A stretch of 23,717 nucleotides of DNA. Origin: JAZDEU01 sp043808545 (GTDB taxonomy: Bacteria; Patescibacteriota; Patescibacteriia; JAZDEU01). The position numbers and the translations under genes are program-made. The DNA lies in assembly GCA_043808545.1 (NCBI GenBank), contig JAZDEU010000015.1, forward strand, positions 1-23,717. Reading direction: 5' to 3'. The notes under the pieces are model-generated. The model was not told the origin of the DNA. It ran no database searches and saw nothing but the letters and a program-made list of their open reading frames with translations. Shown piece after piece: positions 1 to 6,269 of the stretch. Position 1 is the stretch's first letter, and the number at the start of each line of letters is the position of its first letter.

Positions 1-381
1 CCCCGCAAGGGAGTATTATGCTTTAAAAGGGATAAAAAAGAGTAAAATTGATAAAAATTGATAAAAAATCAATAAAATTTAACTTTGATCAGTTGAATGC
101 TATTAGTTTTTTACCAAAGTTGCCTTAGGCGACAGTCCCATAAGATAGATGTGAATTCATTTCAATGCATCCTAAATTTTTTCTTCGTCAAAACCCCATT
201 CCATCAGCTTTTTAAAAATTTTTATATTGATGAACTTATGCAAGTTTTTTTGTATCGTGTATTTCGCGCGCGTTTCAGAATGTTCTACTCTAATGTGGCT
301 TCCTTTTCCAAAACCACAATCAATAATATGGACATCACATTATGAAAACGCACTTAGAAACTAGGAAAAATTGATGAATAG

Positions 382-399
382 CCTGCCTGCGCAGACAGG
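382..399. repeat. 18-bp palindrome inside MITE copy 1
   Basis: CCTGCCTGCGCAGACAGG is one mismatch from the perfect palindrome CCTGCCTGCGCAGGCAGG. The second MITE copy has nothing at the matching place, so this is an insertion within the MITE. Confidence 0.8.
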
Positions 400-427
400 C
401 GCAGTTTTGCAGTTTAGGAAAACCGCA

Positions 428-444
428 CTGCCTGCGCAGGCAGG
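428..444. repeat. Second palindrome inside MITE copy 1
   Basis: CTGCCTGCGCAGGCAGG is the same palindrome less its first base, and is absent from MITE copy 2. The identical 18-bp word also sits inside pheT at 16326-16343. Confidence 0.8.
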
Positions 445-592
445 AGATGTATCAGTAGATACATTGAGGATTTTCCTGAACGAAAAACAAGCTAGTCGCA
501 ATTTTTACAGTTTATGGAGTGCGGAGTCATAATGTGATGTCCATAGAACCCGTTTCCTCGGTTAGTATCATCTTGCATTAGAGAACTTTATC

Positions 593-621
593 TTGCGTCC
601 ATCATTCATTTTTGCTATAAT
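593..621 (+). promoter_or_regulatory. Promoter for the P-loop kinase gene
   Basis: TTGCGT at 593-598, a 17-nt spacer and a perfect TATAAT at 616-621. The -10 is preceded by TGC (extended -10). The predicted start is near 628, leaving a leader of about 90 nt before the ATG at 719. The same TGCTATAAT word forms the -10 of the two restriction-modification promoters in this window. Confidence 0.6.
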
Positions 622-718
622 TTAAAAGTAATTTTAATATCTCTATACTATCATAACATCGCATAAAATACAATATTTAAAAATTTTAATTAGAGCTGGA
701 AGAATAATTTTCAAAACT

Positions 719-1285
719 ATGTCAAAAAAATTACTTCTAATAATTAGCGGATACCCCGCGACTGGGAAAACTACGCTTGGCAGAAAATTATCAGAATACT
801 TAAAAATTCCTTTTTTGTGCAAAGATGATATTAAGGAATCTCTTTTTGATAGTCTAGGATGCGATGATAGAGAATGGTCTAAAAAATTAGGGCAAGCAAG
901 TTTTGAATTGCTCTGGCAATTAACTGAAACTATGTTAAAAGCAGAGACTCCTTTAATTATTGAAGCTTTTTTTCATAGGGAATTTGCTAGAGATAAATTA
1001 CTTAATTTTAAAAAAAAGTATAAGTATTTCCCCATAGAAATAAATTGCGCATCTGAAGAAAACATTAGGCTGGAACGATTTAAAGAAAGAAACGAAACAG
1101 GCGATAGACATCCAAGACATGTTGACCATATTAATTATAAAAATACATCCCTTAATGAATTAAAAAATAAAAAAAGCTCTCTTGATATTGGCGGAAAGTT
1201 TTTTAATTTAGACACTACTAACTTCAACAAAGTTGATTATAATAAATTATTTAGTTCTATTAAATTAGAGACTAACGAAAAATAA
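719..1285 (+). CDS. P-loop kinase / AAA_33-type ATPase
   Basis: A 188-residue soluble protein with a Walker A motif, GYPATGKTT, at residues 11-19, directly after a hydrophobic beta strand. The acidic segment KDDIKESLFDS follows, then a second strand (PLIIEAFF) in the Walker B-like position, and an Arg-rich lid region (ERFKERNETGDRHPRH). This is the layout of small nucleotide, sugar and antibiotic kinases of the AAA_33/zeta-toxin-like group, which transfer phosphate from ATP to a small molecule. The substrate cannot be read from sequence. The gene stands alone behind its own promoter, between a dead gene and toxin-antitoxin remnants. No strong ribosome binding site precedes the ATG. The fold is secure and the function open. 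Confidence 0.8.
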   Translation: MSKKLLLIISGYPATGKTTLGRKLSEYLKIPFLCKDDIKESLFDSLGCDDREWSKKLGQASFELLWQLTETMLKAETPLIIEAFFHREFARDKLLNFKKKYKYFPIEINCASEENIRLERFKERNETGDRHPRHVDHINYKNTSLNELKNKKSSLDIGGKFFNLDTTNFNKVDYNKLFSSIKLETNEK

Positions 1286-1301
1286 TTATAAACAGTGTTG
1301 T

Positions 1302-1400
1302 ATGAAATTATCAAACAACAAACAATGTCCTAAATGCGGAAATTTTAATAATAGAGGAATTACGATTAATGCGGAAATTGTAAATAATAATAAAATTTAA
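1302..1400 (+). pseudogene. Zinc-ribbon protein remnant (32 codons)
   Basis: A short ORF just after the kinase gene begins MKLSNNKQCPKCGNFNNRG, a typical first half of a zinc ribbon (CPxCG). The frame then ends without a second cysteine pair, but a CGNCK stretch follows in another frame around 1370-1385. A frameshift in a former C-x2-C...C-x2-C ribbon is the simplest reading. It could instead be a chance ORF. Confidence 0.35.
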
Positions 1401-1476
1401 AAACATCTCTTGGCGTAATTTTAATCGCCATAGCATAATTTTAGTTTAAATTAAATAAAAGTAAATTTGACTAATC

Positions 1477-1606
1477 GCCCCTTTAAAAGCGCTTAAAAGC
1501 TTGCAAGAAGCTTTAGAACTGCATAATGACTAACAAAGAAATTCCGTATGGAACTTTTAAGTCAATCTTACTTCAATCAGGACTTGAGGAAAGTGATTTT
1601 TTATAA
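1477..1606 (+). pseudogene. HicB/HicA-like toxin-antitoxin remnant
   Basis: In the frame ending with TAA at 1529-1531 the sequence reads LKALKSLQEALELHND, like the helix in HicB antitoxins (EALxNLxEALELYL). Overlapping it, an ORF from ATG 1526 to 1606 reads MTNKEIPYGTFKSILLQSGL and then EESDFL, which resembles the C-terminal end of HicA toxins (NKELPRGTLRSILKQAGL then xxEEF). The catalytic N-terminal part of HicA, with its GSH motif, and most of HicB are missing. This points to a decayed pair collapsed by deletion. The match is from memory of the family and covers only short segments. Confidence 0.4.
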
Positions 1607-1643
1607 GAAAATTTAAAAATAAATAAAAATTTAAAATATCATT

Positions 1644-4175
1644 ATGAAAATTTTTGAATATTCAGTGCTTGATTCCGAAAAAGTTATAAAAGAATTCTCT
1701 ACTAATCAAAAAAAAGGATTAGATGATAATTCAGCCGCAAAAAGACAAAAAGAATTCGGATTAAATACTTTAGCTCTCAAGGAATTAAAAACTTGGCATA
1801 TTTTTTTGCGCCAGTTCAAATCTTCTTTTATATACTTGCTATTCGCGGCAATGCTCATAACAATTTTTTTAAGAGAACCTGTTGATACATTGATGATATT
1901 TATTTTTTTACTAGTTAATACAATGCTTGGTTTTTTTCAAGAATACCGCTCAGAAAAAACTGCCAAATTATTAAATAAATATTCCCTTCCCCGAACAAAA
2001 GTTTTACGCAATGGAAAAATTGAACAGATTACATCGGATAAATTAGTTCCCGGAGACATTATTATTTTAGAAACCGGAGATAAAATTCCAGCTGACATCA
2101 GGATAATTGAAGAAAATAATTTAATAGTTGATGAAACAATTTTAACAGGCGAATCAATTACTGTATATAAAAAAGCGGAGAGCCTGCAATGTATTCCCAC
2201 TGCTTACCATGAAGCGCTTAATATAGTTTTCTCTGGAACAGATGTTATAAAAGGAAAAGCTAAAGGAGTCGTCTTAGCTACCGGGGAAAATACTGCCTTC
2301 GGAGAAATTGCTAAATTAACAACTGAATCAAATAAAATAAGCGATTTTGAAAAAACCATTTCCCGATTTTCTAAGTTTATTATAAAATTAGTCGGCTTTA
2401 CGCTTTTAATAGTATTTTTAGCTAATCTTTTTATTAGAAAAGGCAATATAAACATATTAGAGATGATTATATTTTTAGTCGCTCTCACAGTTAGCGTTAT
2501 TCCCGAAGCTCTTCCGTTAGTAATGACATTCTCTTTATCGCGCGGAGCAAGAAAATTAGCAAAAAATAAAGTTATCGTCAAACGGCTTTCTGCCATTGAA
2601 GATTTAGGCGGAATTGAAATTTTATGCAGCGATAAAACTGGGACTTTAACAAAGAACGAGCTTACAGTCGCTAATTTTTATTCAGACGCGCCAGACCAGA
2701 CGCTATTTTTAGCAAACATTGCTTCAGATTTTGAAATTAAAGAAAAAACCGAACCGTTTGATATCGCCTTAGAAAAAGAACTCTATCCTAAACAGGCGCA
2801 ACAGCTTAAAAAAGCGCGTAAAATAGATGAAGAGCCGTTTGATCCAAAAATACGGAGAAATCTTGTTTTAGCTAAAATAGATAATAAAAACTTGCTAATT
2901 ACCAGAGGCGCGGCTGAAGCGGTAATTGAAAAATGCGCAAATCTTGATAATGAATCAAAGAAAAATATCAACGATTGGGTAAAAAGAGAGGGAGAACAAG
3001 GACACCGAATTTTAGCAATCGCATACAAAGAACTAAAAAAAATCAGCGAAAATTATAATATCTCCGAGATGTTAGAAATAGATGATTTTACGTTTATGGG
3101 AATTATTTCTTTTGTTGACCCCATCAAACCAAGTTCTTATGAAGCTGTGAAAAAATCTCGTAAATTAGGAGTACGGATGATGGTTCTTACCGGTGATAGT
3201 TTAGAAGTCGCCGGCGCAGTAAGCAAAGAGATTGGACTGATCAATTCTCCTGATAAAGTAATGAGCGGTAAAAAATGGGAAGAGATGACTCAAGAAAAAC
3301 AACAGCGCTGTCTTGATAATTATTCAGTCTTCGCCAGAGTTTCGCCTGAACAAAAATTTAAAATTATTGAGTCTTTACAAGCAAAACATATAGTCGGATT
3401 TTTAGGCGAAGGCATAAATGACGCTCCCGCGCTAAAAATATCCGGGGTTTCCTTAGTGGTTGATAGCGCGGCTGATATCGCGCGTGAGGTTGCTGATATT
3501 GTTTTACTAAAGAAAAATTTAGAGATTATTCTTGACGGGATTGAGGAAGGCCGCAAGGTTTTTACTAATACTACTAAATATATTATTGCAACACTCGCGT
3601 CAAATTTCGGAAATTTTTTCGCAGTTGCTACCGCGTCTTTGCTTATAGATTTTTTGCCAATGCTGCCTATTCAAATATTATTGCTTAATTTATTATCTGA
3701 TACTCCGATGATTTCAATATCAACAGACACAGTTGACGCAGACGAGCTAATTTCCCCAAAAAAATATGAAGTAAAGGATATTATTATTTTAGCGATTATT
3801 CTCGGGCTTATCAGCACTATTTTTGATTTTATTTTTTTCGGTATATTTTTCAGAATGCCGCATGGAATTTTACAAACTAATTGGTTTATTGGAAGCGTTT
3901 TAACAGAACTGGCTTTAATATTTTCCGTGCGCACAAAATCATTATTCATTAAAGGTTCTAGACCATCGGGATATTTAATATGGTTAAGCGCGATTATCTT
4001 TATTCTAACGATAGGATTGCCATTTACTAAATTCGGACAAAATGCATTTCATTTCGTTCCCCCGACTAAACCGCACTTAATTCTTATCTTAGCGATAGTA
4101 GCCCTTTATTTTATCTGCACAGAAACAGTAAAACTATTTTATTATAAAAGTAAAATTAAAAATTTAAAAGCCTAA
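1644..4175 (+). CDS. P-type cation-transporting ATPase
   Basis: An 843-residue integral membrane pump that couples ATP hydrolysis to cation transport. Visible in order: an N-terminal cation-ATPase domain (1-50), two TM helices (about 55-100), the actuator domain with LTGES near residue 170, a TM pair carrying the ion-site motif PEALP near 288, the phosphorylation motif CSDKTGTLT with the phosphoryl-acceptor Asp at about 330, the nucleotide-binding domain, the hinge motif GEGINDAPAL near 587, and six C-terminal TM segments. The NFGN...FLPMLPIQILLLNLLSDTP stretch resembles the MgtA-like (P3B) and H+-ATPase-like groups more than SERCA. Mg2+ or H+ is therefore possible, but the ion is not decided. 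The hinge motif usually reads GDGxND; here the first Asp is Glu. The last codons form the start of the 83-bp direct repeat. Confidence 0.92.
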   Translation: MKIFEYSVLDSEKVIKEFSTNQKKGLDDNSAAKRQKEFGLNTLALKELKTWHIFLRQFKSSFIYLLFAAMLITIFLREPVDTLMIFIFLLVNTMLGFFQEYRSEKTAKLLNKYSLPRTKVLRNGKIEQITSDKLVPGDIIILETGDKIPADIRIIEENNLIVDETILTGESITVYKKAESLQCIPTAYHEALNIVFSGTDVIKGKAKGVVLATGENTAFGEIAKLTTESNKISDFEKTISRFSKFIIKLVGFTLLIVFLANLFIRKGNINILEMIIFLVALTVSVIPEALPLVMTFSLSRGARKLAKNKVIVKRLSAIEDLGGIEILCSDKTGTLTKNELTVANFYSDAPDQTLFLANIASDFEIKEKTEPFDIALEKELYPKQAQQLKKARKIDEEPFDPKIRRNLVLAKIDNKNLLITRGAAEAVIEKCANLDNESKKNINDWVKREGEQGHRILAIAYKELKKISENYNISEMLEIDDFTFMGIISFVDPIKPSSYEAVKKSRKLGVRMMVLTGDSLEVAGAVSKEIGLINSPDKVMSGKKWEEMTQEKQQRCLDNYSVFARVSPEQKFKIIESLQAKHIVGFLGEGINDAPALKISGVSLVVDSAADIAREVADIVLLKKNLEIILDGIEEGRKVFTNTTKYIIATLASNFGNFFAVATASLLIDFLPMLPIQILLLNLLSDTPMISISTDTVDADELISPKKYEVKDIIILAIILGLISTIFDFIFFGIFFRMPHGILQTNWFIGSVLTELALIFSVRTKSLFIKGSRPSGYLIWLSAIIFILTIGLPFTKFGQNAFHFVPPTKPHLILILAIVALYFICTETVKLFYYKSKIKNLKA

Positions 4176-4243
4176 AGAGACATATTCAAAAAAAATTATT
4201 TGCAAAATGCAAAATTCCTGTGCTATAATAGGAGCAAATTTAA
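4161..4243 (+). repeat. 83-bp direct repeat, copy 1
   Basis: Matches 6187-6269 with four mismatches over 83 bp. It begins inside the last codons of the ATPase gene and ends upstream of the NgoPII-like endonuclease gene. It carries a complete promoter. The two copies bracket the first restriction-modification pair. Confidence 0.92.
4200..4229 (+). promoter_or_regulatory. Promoter of restriction-modification module 1
   Basis: TTGCAA at 4200-4205, an 18-nt spacer and TATAAT at 4224-4229, preceded by TGC (extended -10). Predicted start near 4236, so the endonuclease gene has a leader of about 60 nt. It lies wholly within the direct repeat, so the same promoter also stands before module 2. Confidence 0.7.
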
Positions 4244-4297
4244 CATTTTATAAATTAATACTTATGCGGGATATAATTTTAATTTAAAATAAAACAT

Positions 4298-5161
4298 ATG
4301 GAAACAAACATACTTATCGCAATCGCGAATTTAGTTAAAAATCCAATTACAAATTTGACCTCTAACTATCGTGCTGCCAATCGGGTCAATAGCATGGGCG
4401 ATGCCCTAGAATTTTATATTAAAGATATATTTTGCAATTCTTTAAGCGAAAAAGAGGTTAGAAAAAAGAATAAAATTTATGAAAAAAATTTTTCATATTT
4501 TGGAAACCAAAATCATCCGCCAGATTTTATCATAAAGGATGGCGATGCTATTGAGGTAAAAAAGATTGAGAGTTTTAAAAGCGCTTTGGCGTTAAACAGT
4601 TCTCCGCCGAAAAATAAATTGCGTTCAGACGACATAAGAATTACTGCGACTTGCAGAAAAATTGATGGCGGAAATTGGAAAGAAAAGGAACTTTTTTATG
4701 TTATTGGAAATGTAAAAAGCTGTGTTATAAAATATTTGTTTTTTGTCCAAGGAACATGCTACGTAGCCGACCATGAAATTTACGACAAAATTCATGTACC
4801 AATTAAAAAAGAGGTTGATTCTGTTTTAGATTCATTAGGTTTTGAAAAGAGCGATACTGTAGAATTGGGAAAAGTCAAAAATGCAGATCCTCTCGGAATA
4901 ACTGAATTAAGAATTAGAGGCATGTGGAGCATAGAAAATCCGATTAAGGTATTTGATTATGTTGTTCCCATTGATAAAAGTATGACTTTTTTTACTAATG
5001 TAATTTTGTTAAAAGAAAAATATTTATCATTCCCAGAAAAAGATAGAAAAAATATTGAAGGTTTAGTTTGCAATAATTTTTCAATAGAAGATGTAAAAAT
5101 AAAATCGCCGAATAACCCTGCAAAATTATTGGGGGCGAAATTATTAAGTTTTAAAAAATAA
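4298..5161 (+). CDS. Type II restriction endonuclease, NgoPII-like (GGCC)
   Basis: A 287-residue protein whose N-terminus (NLVKNPITN...RANSMGDALE-like block, residues 12-40) matches the NgoPII endonuclease family as I recall it. NgoPII cuts GGCC. A PD-(D/E)xK nuclease site is visible at residues 75-88: PD at 75-76, then EVK at 86-88, with a possible extra acidic residue at Glu39. The adjacent methyltransferase is of the M.HaeIII type, whose target is GGCC, and this independently supports the specificity. The stop codon is separated by one base from the methyltransferase ATG, so the two are surely co-transcribed and translationally linked. Endonuclease first and methyltransferase second is a less protective order when a system enters a naive cell. 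No controller protein is seen. Confidence 0.8.
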   Translation: METNILIAIANLVKNPITNLTSNYRAANRVNSMGDALEFYIKDIFCNSLSEKEVRKKNKIYEKNFSYFGNQNHPPDFIIKDGDAIEVKKIESFKSALALNSSPPKNKLRSDDIRITATCRKIDGGNWKEKELFYVIGNVKSCVIKYLFFVQGTCYVADHEIYDKIHVPIKKEVDSVLDSLGFEKSDTVELGKVKNADPLGITELRIRGMWSIENPIKVFDYVVPIDKSMTFFTNVILLKEKYLSFPEKDRKNIEGLVCNNFSIEDVKIKSPNNPAKLLGAKLLSFKK

Positions 5162-5162
5162 T

Positions 5163-6161
5163 ATGATATTAGCTTCTTTATTTACAGGCGCAGGCGGATT
5201 AGATTTAGGCTTTAAAAAAGCTGGTTTTGATGTTGTTTGGGCAAATGAATACGACCCTGCAATTTGGGATACTTTTGAGCATAATTTCCCAAAAGTGAAT
5301 TTGGACAAAAGAAGTATTGTAGATATCCCCGCATCTGAAATCCCAAATGTTGATGGAATAATCGGAGGACCGCCTTGCCAAAGTTGGAGCGAAGCAGGAG
5401 CTGGTCGCGGAATAAATGACAAACGAGGACAGTTATTTTATGACTACATCCGTTTATTAAAAGAGAAACAGCCAAAATTATTCCTCGCAGAGAATGTCTC
5501 GGGGATTTTACATCCAAAACACCAAGAAGCATTTTTAAACATAATTAAAGAATTTAAAAATGCTGGATATGAAATTTCATACAAACTGCTAAATGCAAAT
5601 GATTATGATGTCCCGCAAGATAGACACCGTGTCATTATTATCGGTTACCATAAAAAATTAAAAAAGAAATTTGAATTTCCAGAACCGCAAAAATATAAAC
5701 CGATATTAAAAGATGCTATGTTTGATTTACGCTTAGCAAAACCTGCGAAAGACAAAAATAAAACAAACGGAACTGAGTTAAAAATTCCCAACCACGAATA
5801 TATGAATGGCGGTTTTTCAACAATTTATATGTCAAGAAATCGCGTCCGTTCGTGGAATGAACCTTCTTTTACAATTCAAGCAGGCGGTCGCCATGCTCCA
5901 ATTCATCCGCAAGCGCCAAAGATGAAATTTATCAGCCAAAATAAGAGAATTTTTATGCCAGGAAAAGAACATCTATATCGCCGTTTGTCTGTAAGAGAAT
6001 GCGCGAGAATTCAAACTTTTCCAGATGATTTTATTTTTAAGTATCATGATATTGCTGATGGATATAAAATGATTGGCAATGCAGTTGCTGTAAATTTTGC
6101 GCATCATCTAGCAAAAAAAATTTACGAAGATATTATGCAGAACAAAATTAGTTGCGTATAA
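5163..6161 (+). CDS. DNA cytosine-5 methyltransferase, M.HaeIII-like (GGCC)
   Basis: A 332-residue enzyme that transfers a methyl group from S-adenosylmethionine to C5 of cytosine. Motif I (SLFTGAGGLDLGF, 5-17) binds the cofactor. Motif IV is GGPPCQSW with catalytic Cys at 72. Motif VI is AENV at 109-112, motif VIII is QDRHRVIIIG, and motif X is GYKMIGNAVAV near the C-terminus. The target-recognition region has KNKTNG, PNHEY, STIYMSRNRVRSWNEPSFT and HPQAP blocks. As I recall M.HaeIII, these match it closely along the whole length, so GGCC methylation is a strong inference. It protects host DNA from the endonuclease just upstream. The stop codon lies within a tandem TTGCGTATAA (6152-6161 and 6162-6171). 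Confidence 0.93.
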   Translation: MILASLFTGAGGLDLGFKKAGFDVVWANEYDPAIWDTFEHNFPKVNLDKRSIVDIPASEIPNVDGIIGGPPCQSWSEAGAGRGINDKRGQLFYDYIRLLKEKQPKLFLAENVSGILHPKHQEAFLNIIKEFKNAGYEISYKLLNANDYDVPQDRHRVIIIGYHKKLKKKFEFPEPQKYKPILKDAMFDLRLAKPAKDKNKTNGTELKIPNHEYMNGGFSTIYMSRNRVRSWNEPSFTIQAGGRHAPIHPQAPKMKFISQNKRIFMPGKEHLYRRLSVRECARIQTFPDDFIFKYHDIADGYKMIGNAVAVNFAHHLAKKIYEDIMQNKISCV

Positions 6162-6186
6162 TTGCGTATAATTCAGATTTTAAAAA

Positions 6187-6269
6187 AATTTAAAAGTCTA
6201 AAGAGACATATTCAAAAAAAATTATTTGCAAAATGCAAAACTCCTATGCTATAATAGGAGCAGATTTAA
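6187..6269 (+). repeat. 83-bp direct repeat, copy 2
   Basis: Second copy of 4161-4243, with mismatches at four positions. It includes a relic of the ATPase 3' end, where it has no coding role, followed by the promoter of module 2. Because the ATPase relic is out of place here, this copy is likely the derived one, or marks the joint left by insertion of module 1. Confidence 0.92.
6226..6255 (+). promoter_or_regulatory. Promoter of restriction-modification module 2
   Basis: TTGCAA at 6226-6231, an 18-nt spacer and TATAAT at 6250-6255. Transcription would begin near 6262. This overlaps the open frame that begins at 6233, so the methyltransferase cannot start at 6233 if this promoter is used. 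ATG 6269 or 6299 is the likely start. Confidence 0.65.

Larger units (their letters stand above)
329..543. mobile_element. MITE copy 1, TA-flanked, 215 bp
   Basis: Terminal inverted repeats begin TGGACATCACATTATGA at 329 and end with its complement at 543, and each end abuts a TA dinucleotide (327-328 and 544-545). The interior is largely self-complementary around a small hairpin, TGTATCAGTAGATACA. No transposase is encoded, so this is a non-autonomous element. A TA target duplication is the hallmark of the IS630/Tc1-mariner superfamily, which is the inferred source of the mobilising transposase. The same element, in the opposite orientation, is at 20325-20505. Copy 1 is 34 bp longer because it holds two insertions of a short palindrome (382-399 and 428-444). 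Confidence 0.85.
103..571 (-). pseudogene. Small gene disrupted by a MITE and two stop codons
   Basis: Read on the minus strand from the ATG at 571, the frame gives about nine residues and then runs into the MITE at 543-329. If the element and one of its two flanking TA dinucleotides are removed, the same frame continues without a break through a 60-residue segment that includes GKGSHIRVEHSETRAKY and KIFKKLMEWGFDEEKI. It then meets TAG (172-174) and TGA (157-159), and carries on in frame with IHIYLMGLSPKATLVKN to TAA at 103-105. Protein-like composition on both sides of each stop suggests one ancestral protein of about 83 residues, now dead. With the element present the product would be only 14 residues. 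The family is not recognised. The GSH motif and size are faintly like small toxin proteins, but this is not enough to name it. Confidence 0.6.

Noticed and set aside
1..100. Possible end of an upstream gene or repeat
   Set aside because: The CCCCGCAAGGG start resembles part of the hairpin repeat at 23679, but the match is too short to call.
157..174. Recoded TAG and TGA codons (alternative genetic code)
   Set aside because: The TAG codon ends intact genes here (pheT, the GH15 gene, the GT2 gene), and intact genes contain no internal TGA. Nonsense mutations in dead genes are simpler.
97..345. 82-codon plus-strand ORF
   Set aside because: It lies opposite the minus-strand pseudogene and runs into the MITE tip. 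Its composition is not protein-like, and the minus strand explains the region better.
2204..2596. 130-codon ORF antisense to the ATPase
   Set aside because: It is a mirror of a strongly conserved pump gene, with no family match or start signals.
6152..6171. TTGCGTATAA tandem duplication as a regulatory site
   Set aside because: Two 10-bp units at a gene end are too little evidence for a binding site; more likely replication slippage.
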